A stretch of 51,519 bases of DNA, taken from positions 1 through 51,519 of the forward strand of contig JAVCBZ010000085.1 of assembly GCA_030765735.1 (NCBI GenBank), in the 5' to 3' direction. Source of the DNA: Candidatus Susulua stagnicola (GTDB lineage: Bacteria; Omnitrophota; Gorgyraeia; Duberdicusellales; 4484-171). Within the stretch, counting starts at the first letter, position 1. The number at the start of each line of letters is the position of its first letter. The notes under the pieces are model-generated. The model saw only the letters and a program-made list of their open reading frames with translations. It was not told the DNA's origin and searched no databases. A program made the translations under genes and the position numbers. Shown here piece by piece: positions 31,675 through 40,889 of this stretch.

Positions 31675-32813
31675 GGAAAAGGGCGCGTAGATGTTATGGG
31701 TTTGATGAGATTGCTCTTGCTCCGGGAAGGATTACAACAAATCCCGAAGAAGTAGATACAACTTGGGAATTGGGTGGCAGAAATTTTAAAGTTCCAATTC
31801 TAGCTGCGGCAATGGATGGGGTTGTTAATGTTAAATTTGCTATTGAGATGTCGCGCTTAGGAGGAGTTGCTGTTTTAAATTTAGATGGTGTCCAGACTCG
31901 TTATGATAATCCTGATCAGGTCTTAGAAGAGATTTCTAAAGTTGGACCCAAAGAAGCTACTAATCTAATTCAAAAAGTATATACTGCTCCTATTAAAGAG
32001 GAGTTGATTGCTAAGAGAGTTAGTGAGATAAAAGAAGGTAAAGGGTATGCTGCGGTTAGTTGTATACCACAAAATGCTGATAAATTTGCTGCGATTGCTG
32101 AAGATGCTGGAGCAGATTGCTTTGTAATCCAGTCTACTGTAACTACTGCTAAGCATGTAGCTTCTAAATATAAACCTTTAGATTTAAAAGTATTTTGTAA
32201 AAAAAGAAAAATTCCGGTAATTATTGGTAATTGTGTTACTTATGATGTTACTTTGGAGCTTTTTGAAACTGGGTGTTCAGGGATTTTAGTTGGAGTAGGT
32301 CCAGGAGCAGCTTGTACTACTAGAGGAGTTTTAGGTATTGGTGTTCCTCAAGTAACTTCTACTATTGATTGTGCAGCAGCTAGAGATTTTTATCATAAGA
32401 AGTCTGGGAAGTATATTCCAATAATTACTGATGGTGGAATGAGTAGAGGTGGTGATGTTTGTAAAGCTTTTGCTTCTGGAGCTGATGCGGTTATGATCGG
32501 TTCAGCTTTTACTAGAGCAGAAGAGGCACCGGGCAAAGGATTCCATTGGGGTATGGCTACTTCTCATGGTAATTTACCACGAGGTACAAGAATAAATGTA
32601 GGGGTAACTGGGGATTTAAGCCAGATTCTTTTTGGTCCAGCAGTGGTTGATGATGGTTCTCAGAATTTAATTGGAGCTCTTAGTACGTCTATGGGTTCTT
32701 TGGGTGCAAGGACGATTAAGGAGATGCATTTTGTTGAGATAATTATTGCTCCATCTATTCAAACTGAAGGTAAGATATTTCAGGCTGCTCAAAGAGTAGG
32801 TATGGGTAAATAG
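31653..32813 (+). CDS. GuaB3-type IMP dehydrogenase family protein
   Basis: The protein is an IMPDH/GMP reductase-fold TIM barrel without the CBS pair. Its active-site loop GPGAACTTRGVLG carries Cys221, and ADGVMIGS-like ADAVMIGSAFTRAEEAPGKG follows. The start IGIGKRARRCYGFDEIALAPG, LNLDGVQTRYDNP and FHWGMATSHGNLPRGTR match, from memory, the GuaB3 group known in cyanobacteria and actinobacteria rather than standard GuaB. With guaA directly downstream it should make XMP for GMP synthesis. A strong AAGGAGG site lies inside the preceding gene. Length 386 aa fits GuaB3. Confidence 0.88.
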   Translation: MAEWIGIGKRARRCYGFDEIALAPGRITTNPEEVDTTWELGGRNFKVPILAAAMDGVVNVKFAIEMSRLGGVAVLNLDGVQTRYDNPDQVLEEISKVGPKEATNLIQKVYTAPIKEELIAKRVSEIKEGKGYAAVSCIPQNADKFAAIAEDAGADCFVIQSTVTTAKHVASKYKPLDLKVFCKKRKIPVIIGNCVTYDVTLELFETGCSGILVGVGPGAACTTRGVLGIGVPQVTSTIDCAAARDFYHKKSGKYIPIITDGGMSRGGDVCKAFASGADAVMIGSAFTRAEEAPGKGFHWGMATSHGNLPRGTRINVGVTGDLSQILFGPAVVDDGSQNLIGALSTSMGSLGARTIKEMHFVEIIIAPSIQTEGKIFQAAQRVGMGK

Positions 32814-32852
32814 TTAAAGCTTAAAACTAAAACTTAAAAAGTAAAATTATAG

Positions 32853-34394
32853 ATGAAGAAAGATACAATTTTAATCCTTGATTTTGGATCGCAATATACT
32901 CAACTTATTGCTCGTCGAGTAAGAGAGCTAAAAGTTTTTAGTGTTATTGAGCCTTGCACTATAGCTATAAGCAAAATAAAGGCTATCAACCCTAAGGCAA
33001 TAATTCTTTCTGGAGGTCCACATAGCGTTTATGAAAAAGAAGCACCAATTTTAAAAAAAGAAATTCTTAAATTGGGTATTCCAATTTTAGGTATTTGCTA
33101 TGGGCTGCAAATTTTAGTTAAAACTTTAAAGGGAAGTGTCAAAGAAGGAAAGAAGAGGGAATATGGAAGGGCTAAAATGTGCATTAGTGATCATCAGGAT
33201 TTATTTTTTTCCCTACCAGAGAAGATTACTTCCTGGATGAGTCATACTGATCAAATAACTAACCTTCCTTCAGGTTTTAGACTATTGGCATATACTCCAA
33301 ATACAAAGTTTGCAGCAATTGGTAATAGTAAGAGTAAGATTTATGGAGTGCAATTTCATCCTGAGGTTGTTCACACTGAATTAGGGATACAAATACTTTC
33401 TAACTTTTTGTTTAAAATTGTTGGTTGTCTACCAACTTGGCAGTTAGAGAATTTTATCTCTGATCAGATAAAAGAAACAAGAAAAAAAGTAGGCAAAACA
33501 AATGTTATTTTGGGGTTAAGCGGAGGAGTTGATTCATCAACTGCTGCAGTTTTGCTTCAAAGAGCTTTGGGCAAGAGACTGAAATGTATTTTTGTTAATA
33601 ATGGAGTTTTAAGAAAGAATGAAGCTAAAAAGGTAATAAAACTTTTTAGAGATTATTTTAAAGTAGATTTGCATTATGTTGATGCTTCTAAAGTATTTCT
33701 TCAGAAGCTAAAGGGTGTAGTTGACCCTGAGCGAAAACGTAAAATAATTGGACATGAATTTATAAAGGTGTTTGAGGCTGAAGCTAAGAAGATTAAAAAT
33801 GTAAAATTTCTTGTTCAAGGGACCTTGTATCCTGATGTAATTGAATCGGTATCATTTTTTGGTGGACCTAGTGCTTGTATAAAATCACATCATAATGTAG
33901 GTGGCTTGCCAAAAGAGATGAAATTAAGTTTAATTGAGCCTTTCCGCCAACTTTTTAAAGATGAAGTTAGAGAGGTCGCTAAATTACTTAACATGCCAGT
34001 GATTATGATTAATCGCCATCCTTTTCCTGGACCAGGTTTGGCAGTAAGAATAATTGGTGAAGTTAATGCTAAACAACTTAAGATTTTGCGTGAAGCTGAT
34101 GACATTATGGAGAAAATAATAAAGAAAAATAATATTTATAATGATATTTGGCAGGCTTTTTGTGTTTTATTACCGCTTAAGACAGTAGGAGTAATGGGAG
34201 ATAAACGAACTTATGAACATGTAGTAGCAATACGTGCGGTTAATAGTCTTGATGGAATGACTGCTGATTGGTCTAAACTTCCCTATTCTATTCTTGCTGA
34301 GATATCTAATGAAATTATTAATAAAGTAAGAGGAATAAATAGAGTCGTTTTTGACATCAGTTCTAAACCACCAGCAACAATTGAGTGGGAGTAG
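32853..34394 (+). CDS. guaA: GMP synthase (glutamine-hydrolysing)
   Basis: GuaA aminates XMP to GMP. The N-terminal glutamine amidotransferase (1-190) has the nucleophile in LGICYGLQIL and the His-Glu pair in QFHPEVVHT. The ATP pyrophosphatase PP-loop is GLSGGVDSS, and the C-terminal dimerisation domain ends DISSKPPATIEWE, the standard family end. Length 513 aa is normal. There is no clear Shine-Dalgarno before the ATG. It follows guaB3 after 39 bp. Confidence 0.98.
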   Translation: MKKDTILILDFGSQYTQLIARRVRELKVFSVIEPCTIAISKIKAINPKAIILSGGPHSVYEKEAPILKKEILKLGIPILGICYGLQILVKTLKGSVKEGKKREYGRAKMCISDHQDLFFSLPEKITSWMSHTDQITNLPSGFRLLAYTPNTKFAAIGNSKSKIYGVQFHPEVVHTELGIQILSNFLFKIVGCLPTWQLENFISDQIKETRKKVGKTNVILGLSGGVDSSTAAVLLQRALGKRLKCIFVNNGVLRKNEAKKVIKLFRDYFKVDLHYVDASKVFLQKLKGVVDPERKRKIIGHEFIKVFEAEAKKIKNVKFLVQGTLYPDVIESVSFFGGPSACIKSHHNVGGLPKEMKLSLIEPFRQLFKDEVREVAKLLNMPVIMINRHPFPGPGLAVRIIGEVNAKQLKILREADDIMEKIIKKNNIYNDIWQAFCVLLPLKTVGVMGDKRTYEHVVAIRAVNSLDGMTADWSKLPYSILAEISNEIINKVRGINRVVFDISSKPPATIEWE

Positions 34395-34417
34395 AATCTA
34401 ATCTTTAAATTAATATA

Positions 34418-37400
34418 ATGGCCAACGCTGACTTTGTACATCTTCATGTACATACGCAATATAGTCTTCTCGATGGAGCTTGCTTACTAACTAGGTTAGT
34501 TGAGAAAGCTGTCCAATGTAAGCTTCCAGCCTTAGCCATGACTGATCATGGCAATATCTTTGGAGCAATAAAATTTTATAATTTATGTGTTAAGAATGGG
34601 ATAAAACCAATTATTGGCTGCGAAGTCTATGTAACTAGTGGTTCACGTTTCAACAGAGATTTTAAATCTAGTAAGGATAGCAATTATCACTTAATTCTTT
34701 TAGCTAAAGACCAAGAAGGGTATTCTAATCTTGTTAAAGTAGTTAGCTTGGCTCACTTAGAAGGATTTTATTATAAACCACGTGTAGACAAAGAAATTCT
34801 TAGCAAATACAGCAAAGGATTGATTGCTTCTAGTGCTTGCCTTAAAGGAGAAATCCCCTCAGCAATTATTTCTGGAAATGTAAATAAAGCTACTAAATTA
34901 GCTGATGATTATTTAAACATTTTCGGTAAAGGTAATTTCTATTTGGAAATTATGGAGAATGGCCTAGATCAGCAGAGAATAGTTAATAAACAATTAATTA
35001 AGATTTCCAAAGAATTAGATATTCCTTTAGTTGCTACTAATGATATCCATTATTTAGAAAAAGAAGAAGCTTTTGCTCATGAGGTTTTATTAGCTATCCA
35101 AACTCAAACTACGATCAATGATCCTAATCGTTTTAAATTCAATAGTGATAGTTTTTATTTTCGTACTCCAGATGAAATGATTAAAATTTTTAAAGATATT
35201 CCTCAGAGTATAAAAAGTACAATTGATATTGCTGAGAAGTGTAATTTTACTATGGATTTTTCTAAAACTCATTTACCAAATTTTCCTTTACCTAAAGGGG
35301 TAAATGATAAGGACTATTTACGTAAAATTTGTCAGGAAAATCTAGGAGATCGATATCCAAAAGTGGATAACATTGTTACTGAAAGATTAGAACACGAGTT
35401 AGAAACTATTACAAAAACTGGATTTTCTAGTTATTTTTTAATAGTTTGGGATTTGATAAAATATGCTAAAGAAAACAATATTCCAGTAGGGCCTGGCCGA
35501 GGAAGTGCTGCTGGGAGTATTGTTAGTTATTTGTTGCATATCACTGATGTAGATCCATTAAATTATGATTTACTTTTTGAACGATTCCTCAATTCAGCTC
35601 GCATATCTATGCCTGATATTGATATTGATTTTTGTTATGAAAAAAGGCTTAAAGTATTAGAGTACGTAGCTAATAAGTATGGTAAAGATAGTGTTGCTCA
35701 AATAATTACTTTTGGAACAATGCTAGCTAGGGCAGTTATTAGAGATGTTGGCAGGGCTATGGGTTTTAATTATTCTGAAGTAGATAAAATTGCTAAAATG
35801 ATTCCTTCTGGTGTTGGTCAGGTTGTTAATTTAAAACGAGCTTTATCCCTAAATCCGGATTTAGGGGATGTTTATAATTCTGATAGCAGGATTAAACGTC
35901 TTATTGATGTAGCCATGCAATTAGAAGGTCTTTCTCGTCATGCTTCAACTCATGCGGCTGGAGTAGTAATCTCTGATAAACCTCTTATAGAAAGAGTTCC
36001 TTTAATCAAAGGTTCTGAAGGTGAAGCAATTACTGGTTTCGATATGGGGTCTTTGGAGAAGATTGGCATGCTAAAGATGGATTTTTTAGGTCTAAAGACG
36101 CTTACTGTTATAGATGAGGCTGTTAAAATAATTAAAAGAACTAAAAACAAAGATTTAGATATTATTGGGATTCCTCTTGACGATAAGAAAACTTTTTCTC
36201 TTTTGTCTAAAAGTAATACTATTGGTGTGTTCCAGCTAGAAAGTAGTGGAATGAGAGGTATCTTAAAGAAGATAAATCCAACTAGATTTGAAGATTTGAT
36301 TGCTGTTTTAGCTCTTTATCGTCCAGGACCTTTAGGTAGTGGAATGGTTGATGATTTTATTAATCGAAAGCATGGCAAGAAAAGCATAACTTATATTCAT
36401 CCTGAGCTAGAGTCAATTTTGAAAAAAACTTATGGAATTATTCTTTATCAAGAACAGATTATGCAAATAGTTTCTAAATTAGCTGGGTTTGATATGTCTC
36501 GAGCTGATTTATTAAGAAAGGCTATTGGTAAAAAGATTCCTGAAATTATGGATCAGCAGAGGCAGTTATTTTTAGATGGTTGCGGTAAAAATAAGATCCC
36601 AGTAAATACAGCTAGCCAAATATTTGATTTAATAGATTACTTTTCAGGTTATGGATTTAATAAGAGCCATTCTACTGCTTATGCTTTGATTTCTTATCGA
36701 ACGGCATATCTAAAAGCTAATTATCCGATAGAGTTTATGGCTGCTCTCCTAACCAGTGAACGTAATAATACTGATAAAGTTGTAGAGTATGTTAATGAGT
36801 CAGCTCGAATGAAAATTGAAGTTCTTCCGCCAGATATAAATACTAGTTTTACTAATTTTACAGTAACTGATGATCAGAATATACGTTTTGGATTAATGGC
36901 TATTAAAAATGTAGGTAAAACTGCTTTAGACAATATTGTTGAAACTAGAAAGGCTAGTAAATTTGAAAGTATTTTTGATTTTTCTCGAAGGATAGACTCG
37001 CGAGTAGTCAACAAAAAGGTTATTGAAAGTCTTATAAAAACTGGAGCAATGGATAGTTTTAAATTACGACGATCTCAGATGATGGCTATTTTAGATAAAA
37101 TATTAAGCAAAAATGTAAAAAAAGAAGACCCTTCTCAATTGAGGCTTTTTTCAACTCCAGTTGATGAGAGTGTTCCTGATATTGAAGAGTGGCCAATCTT
37201 GCAGATATTGAATTTTGAGAAATCTCTTTTAGGAATATATTTAACAGGTCATCCTTTAAAATCTTATTCTAACTTAGTTAATTCCCTAAAACGTGAGAAG
37301 GTAATTAATCTTTGGGAACGTCCTTACCAAAGGGAAGTCATGATTTGTGCAGTAGTAGAGAAGATAAAAAATGTTACTACTCGCAGAAAAAGTGAACGAA

Positions 37401-37822
37401 TGGCAATTTTAAAGCTAGAAGATGAGACTGCTAGCATTGAAGCTTTTATTTTTCCACGTCTTTATGCTGAGTGTTCATTTCTTCTTCAGGAACAAACCAT
37501 ATTAGTGGTAAAGGGAAAAGTTGAGGCTAAAGATAAAACCCCTAAAATATTAATTTCTCAGATTATTCCAGTAGAAAAAATTATTGAATATATTAAGGGC
37601 GTAGACATTCATTTAGAGGATAATAGTATATCTTTAAAAAACTTGAAAAGTGTCTTTCTTCAGCATAAAGGTCAGACCCCAGTCTTCTTTTCTTTCAAGA
37701 ATTCTAAGCTAAAAGGAGTGAAGATAAAGAGTGGTAGTAAGTTCTGTATCGCCTTAAACGAGAAAGCTTTAGGTGAAATAAAAACCGCAGTGGGAGAGGG
37801 AAACTTGTTCTTGACACTTTAA
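34418..37822 (+). CDS. dnaE: DNA polymerase III alpha subunit
   Basis: DnaE is the replicative polymerase catalytic subunit. The PHP domain (1-280) starts FVHLHVHTQYSLLDGA with MTDHGNIFG. Palm aspartates lie in MPDIDIDF and LKMDFLGLKTL; GPGRGSAAGSIVSYLL and the fingers follow. A helix-hairpin-helix region and an OB fold (about 970-1060) close the C-terminal part. A beta-clamp-binding pentamer QLRLF is at residues 907-911. At 1134 aa it is the DnaE1 form. The ATG overlaps a TATAAT-like sequence and has no Shine-Dalgarno. The end holds the -35 of the HU promoter. Confidence 0.98.
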   Translation: MANADFVHLHVHTQYSLLDGACLLTRLVEKAVQCKLPALAMTDHGNIFGAIKFYNLCVKNGIKPIIGCEVYVTSGSRFNRDFKSSKDSNYHLILLAKDQEGYSNLVKVVSLAHLEGFYYKPRVDKEILSKYSKGLIASSACLKGEIPSAIISGNVNKATKLADDYLNIFGKGNFYLEIMENGLDQQRIVNKQLIKISKELDIPLVATNDIHYLEKEEAFAHEVLLAIQTQTTINDPNRFKFNSDSFYFRTPDEMIKIFKDIPQSIKSTIDIAEKCNFTMDFSKTHLPNFPLPKGVNDKDYLRKICQENLGDRYPKVDNIVTERLEHELETITKTGFSSYFLIVWDLIKYAKENNIPVGPGRGSAAGSIVSYLLHITDVDPLNYDLLFERFLNSARISMPDIDIDFCYEKRLKVLEYVANKYGKDSVAQIITFGTMLARAVIRDVGRAMGFNYSEVDKIAKMIPSGVGQVVNLKRALSLNPDLGDVYNSDSRIKRLIDVAMQLEGLSRHASTHAAGVVISDKPLIERVPLIKGSEGEAITGFDMGSLEKIGMLKMDFLGLKTLTVIDEAVKIIKRTKNKDLDIIGIPLDDKKTFSLLSKSNTIGVFQLESSGMRGILKKINPTRFEDLIAVLALYRPGPLGSGMVDDFINRKHGKKSITYIHPELESILKKTYGIILYQEQIMQIVSKLAGFDMSRADLLRKAIGKKIPEIMDQQRQLFLDGCGKNKIPVNTASQIFDLIDYFSGYGFNKSHSTAYALISYRTAYLKANYPIEFMAALLTSERNNTDKVVEYVNESARMKIEVLPPDINTSFTNFTVTDDQNIRFGLMAIKNVGKTALDNIVETRKASKFESIFDFSRRIDSRVVNKKVIESLIKTGAMDSFKLRRSQMMAILDKILSKNVKKEDPSQLRLFSTPVDESVPDIEEWPILQILNFEKSLLGIYLTGHPLKSYSNLVNSLKREKVINLWERPYQREVMICAVVEKIKNVTTRRKSERMAILKLEDETASIEAFIFPRLYAECSFLLQEQTILVVKGKVEAKDKTPKILISQIIPVEKIIEYIKGVDIHLEDNSISLKNLKSVFLQHKGQTPVFFSFKNSKLKGVKIKSGSKFCIALNEKALGEIKTAVGEGNLFLTL

Positions 37823-37839
37823 TTTGATGGTGTTAGACT
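37811..37839 (+). promoter_or_regulatory. Promoter for the HU gene, possibly leaderless
   Basis: TTGACA (37811-37816, perfect, inside dnaE), 17-bp spacer, TAGACT (37834-37839). The expected transcription start falls on or next to the HU ATG at 37846, and no Shine-Dalgarno is present. Confidence 0.5.
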
Positions 37840-37845
37840 TAAAAT

Positions 37846-38118
37846 ATGAGAAAGCGAGATATAGTTCTTAAAATTAGTCAAGACACAGGCATAAAACAAG
37901 TTGTAGTCAAAGATGTTGTGCAGCGGATGCTTGATACTTTGTTTGGAGCTTTGCAGAGTGGTAAAAGAATTGAACTTAGGAATTTTGGGGTATTTCAGGT
38001 AAAAATGAGAAAAAAGAGAATTGGCAGAAATCCCAAAACTGGAGAGGTTGTGCCTGTCCCTGAGAGGCGCACTGTTGTCTTTAAGCCTGGTTTGGAGATG
38101 AAGAAGAATATAAAGTAG
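37846..38118 (+). CDS. HU/IHF-family DNA-binding protein
   Basis: This 90-aa nucleoid protein has the HU/IHF fold: helical dimerisation part (1-45), then IELRNFGVFQVKMRKKRIGRNP, where the arm with the intercalating proline (RNPKTGEVV) bends DNA, and VFKPGLEMKKNI at the end. The family as a whole bends and compacts DNA. HU versus IHF cannot be settled. A promoter in the end of dnaE suggests a leaderless mRNA. Confidence 0.95.
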   Translation: MRKRDIVLKISQDTGIKQVVVKDVVQRMLDTLFGALQSGKRIELRNFGVFQVKMRKKRIGRNPKTGEVVPVPERRTVVFKPGLEMKKNIK

Positions 38119-38182
38119 TCTTGTCTGCTTAGGGTGAACCTCATTATCTTCCCACTAAAGCTAACTTTTTTAAAATTAATAG

Positions 38183-38202
38183 CCTGCCTGCCGGTAGGCA
38201 GG
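38183..38202. repeat. GC-rich palindrome before hisS
   Basis: CCTGCCTGCC / GGTAGGCAGG is the same element as before rplS with one transition that keeps a G-U pair in RNA. It abuts the GGGAGGA ribosome binding site (38201-38207) of hisS. Confidence 0.8.
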
Positions 38203-38215
38203 GAGGACGTTTAGA

Positions 38216-39466
38216 GTGAAAAAGGTTTACTCTAGTATTCGTGGAATGTTTGATTTTGATCCTGTCAAGAGCTTAGCTTTTGGAGAAATAGTCGAACGTG
38301 CTAAAAACATTCTTAAAGTTTTTAATTATAAAGAAATTATTTTGCCTATACTTGAGGAGAAGGATCTATTTATCAAGGGTGTGGGTGAGACTACTGATAT
38401 TGTAGAACAACAAATGTTTAAGATTGAAGGCAAGGACATAGTACTTCGTCCTGAAGGAACTGCACAAGTAATAAGATATTATCTTCAAAATTCACTTCAT
38501 AAGATTAGTAATTTTCATAAATTTTTTTACACTGGACCAATGTTTAGAGGAGAGAGACCTCAGAAGGGAAGATTACGTCAATTTCATCATATAGGCGCTG
38601 AAGCAATAGGTTCTAATAGTTATTACTTAGATGCTGAGATGATCGTTCTAGCTTTAAAGATATTAGATCAGGTAGGGGTTAGTAAAAAAGAGCTTAAAAT
38701 AAATACTTTAGGGTGTAATCAAGACAAAATAAAATTTTCTCAATATCTTAAGGAAAAATTATCTTCTCAAAAAGATAAACTTTGTGATGATTGTCAAAGG
38801 AGATTGGATAAAAATCCTTTGCGAGTTCTTGATTGTAAAAAAGAGCAATGTCGCAAGGAAGTTATTGCTTTAAATTTAGAACAAGAACATATTTGTAGTG
38901 CTTGCCGGAATAAATTTAAAAGTTTGCTTGATTTGCTTGGTGATTTAGGAATTAAATATGTTTATTCTCCATATATGGTTAGAGGTCTTGATTACTATAC
39001 TGATACTGTTTTTGAAATCTCTTCAGAGGGTTTAGGTTCTCAAGATGCGATTGGTGCTGGAGGCAGATATAATAATTTAATTAAATATCTTGGTGGACCA
39101 GATATACCGGCTATAGGTTTTGCTTTAGGCTTAGAGAGAGTGCTTCTTGCTTTGGGAGAGAAGAAAAAAGAAGAAAAGTTAGATGTTTTTGTTGCTATAA
39201 CGAATCAAGAGCTTTTTACTTTAGGTGCTAATATTTTGCAACAACTGAGAGATGAGGGATTGTCTTCAGATCTTGACTATTGTGGTAAATCTTTAAAAGG
39301 CCAGATGCGTTCTGCTCAAAAAAAAGGTTCTCGGATAGTAGTAATTTTAGGTGAAGATGAGGTAGCAGAGAATGCCGTGTTGATTAAAGACATGAATAAA
39401 TCTATTCAGAAAAAGGTAAAAAAAGAAAATTTAATTTTTGAGATAAAGCAACTAATTAAAGTTTAA
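38216..39466 (+). CDS. hisS: Histidyl-tRNA synthetase
   Basis: HisRS is a class II synthetase. Motif 2 is MFRGERPQKGRLRQFHHIGAE, the histidine-specific region is VRGLDYYTDTVFEI, and motif 3 is AIGFALGLERVLLAL. The C-terminal anticodon domain follows from about residue 325. Length 416 aa is normal. The start is GTG, 9 bp after GGGAGGA, which emerges from a GC-rich palindrome. aspS follows after 13 bp, the common bacterial pair. Confidence 0.97.
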   Translation: MKKVYSSIRGMFDFDPVKSLAFGEIVERAKNILKVFNYKEIILPILEEKDLFIKGVGETTDIVEQQMFKIEGKDIVLRPEGTAQVIRYYLQNSLHKISNFHKFFYTGPMFRGERPQKGRLRQFHHIGAEAIGSNSYYLDAEMIVLALKILDQVGVSKKELKINTLGCNQDKIKFSQYLKEKLSSQKDKLCDDCQRRLDKNPLRVLDCKKEQCRKEVIALNLEQEHICSACRNKFKSLLDLLGDLGIKYVYSPYMVRGLDYYTDTVFEISSEGLGSQDAIGAGGRYNNLIKYLGGPDIPAIGFALGLERVLLALGEKKKEEKLDVFVAITNQELFTLGANILQQLRDEGLSSDLDYCGKSLKGQMRSAQKKGSRIVVILGEDEVAENAVLIKDMNKSIQKKVKKENLIFEIKQLIKV

Positions 39467-39479
39467 GGAGAGGTGACCA

Positions 39480-40865
39480 ATGTTAAGAACGCATACGTGT
39501 GGCCAATTGACAGATGAGATGATAGGTAAAGAAGCAACTATATGTGGTTGGGTAAATTCACGTCGAGACCATGGTAAACTTATTTTTATTGATTTAAGAG
39601 ATAGATACGGAATTACTCAGATAATTTTTTTACCTAAACCAAACACCGCTACTTATGAAGCAGCAAAGAAATTAAGGAATGAGGATGTAGTAAAAATTAA
39701 AGGGACGGTTAACCCTAGACCTAAAAAAACTGAAAATCCTAAGATTTTTACTGGTCTTATTGAAATTGAAGCTAAAGAATTAGATATTTTAAGTGGGGCA
39801 GAAGATTTACCATTTAATGTTGAGGATGATATAGATGTTGGGGAAGAAATTCGTTTAACTCATCGTTATCTTGATTTAAGAAGAGCTCCAGTTTATAAAA
39901 AATTGATTTTACGTCATAAGCTAAACCAAGGGTTTAGAAATTTTCTTAATAGTAATCAGTTTTTAGAGGTAGAAACTCCTTTTCTTACTAAGTCTACACC
40001 TGAAGGAGCTCGGGATTATTTAGTTCCTTCAAGATTACAAGTAAATAAATTTTATGCTCTACCTCAATCGCCACAACTTTTTAAACAGATTCTAATGGTT
40101 GGCGGTATGGATAAATATTATCAAATTGTGCGTTGTTTTCGTGATGAAGATTTAAGAAAAGATCGACAACCGGAATTTACCCAACTTGATATAGAGTTAT
40201 CTTTTCTTGAGGAAGAGGATATTTATTCGTTGACTGAAAAAATGTTTGCTGATGTTTTTTCTAAATGTTTAGGAGTAGAGTTAAAAACACCTTTTTTGCG
40301 TCTGACTCACCAAGAGGCAATGGAGAAGCATAAAACAGACAAACCTGACGTTGGCGAAGGGAATTATCGTTTTCTTTGGGTGACTGATTTTCCTTTATTT
40401 GAATATAACGATGATGACCGAAGATGGCAGGCTTGTCACCATCCTTTTACTTCTCCTGCTGAGGAAAGTATTCCGGATTTGGATAAAAAGGATTTATCTA
40501 AAGTTAAGTCTCGTTCCTATGATTTAATTTTTAATGGTTCAGAAATCGCTAGCGGATCAATAAGAATTCATTCATACATTTTGCAAGAAAAGATTCTTCA
40601 GATTTTAGGCATATCCAAAGAAGAAGCTGAAAATAAGTTTGGATTTCTCTTGCGTTCATTTAAATATGGCGTTCCACCTCACGGTGGGATTGCATTTGGT
40701 CTAGATAGAATATATGCTATAATAAGTGGCTCTGAGAGCATACGGGATGTGATCGCTTTTCCTAAAACTCAGAAAGGGAGTTGTCTACTTAGTGATGCAC
40801 CTTCTTATGTTAAAGATGCTCAGTTAAAAGACTTGAATCTAGAGTTAATTAAGGAAGAAGAATAA
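39480..40865 (+). CDS. aspS: Aspartyl-tRNA synthetase lacking the GAD insertion
   Basis: The protein has the bacterial AspRS signature: N-terminal OB fold with GWVNSRRDHGKLIFIDLRD, motif 2 FRDEDLRKDRQPEFTQLD, the segment FLWVTDFPLFEY and motif 3 GGIAFGLDRIYA. At 461 aa it is about 130 residues shorter than the usual 590. The junction is visible: HKTDKPDVGEG (about 285-294) runs straight into YRFLWVTDF, where the GAD domain normally intervenes. Catalytic motifs are intact. Whether it is AspRS or the non-discriminating kind cannot be read. GGAGAGG lies before the ATG. Confidence 0.95.
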   Translation: MLRTHTCGQLTDEMIGKEATICGWVNSRRDHGKLIFIDLRDRYGITQIIFLPKPNTATYEAAKKLRNEDVVKIKGTVNPRPKKTENPKIFTGLIEIEAKELDILSGAEDLPFNVEDDIDVGEEIRLTHRYLDLRRAPVYKKLILRHKLNQGFRNFLNSNQFLEVETPFLTKSTPEGARDYLVPSRLQVNKFYALPQSPQLFKQILMVGGMDKYYQIVRCFRDEDLRKDRQPEFTQLDIELSFLEEEDIYSLTEKMFADVFSKCLGVELKTPFLRLTHQEAMEKHKTDKPDVGEGNYRFLWVTDFPLFEYNDDDRRWQACHHPFTSPAEESIPDLDKKDLSKVKSRSYDLIFNGSEIASGSIRIHSYILQEKILQILGISKEEAENKFGFLLRSFKYGVPPHGGIAFGLDRIYAIISGSESIRDVIAFPKTQKGSCLLSDAPSYVKDAQLKDLNLELIKEEE

Positions 40866-40889
40866 GGGAATAAAAAGGGGGTACTGACG

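Noticed and set aside
34412..34420. Promoter from TATAAT overlapping the dnaE ATG
   Set aside because: A -10 at this position would start transcription inside the gene, and no -35 fits.
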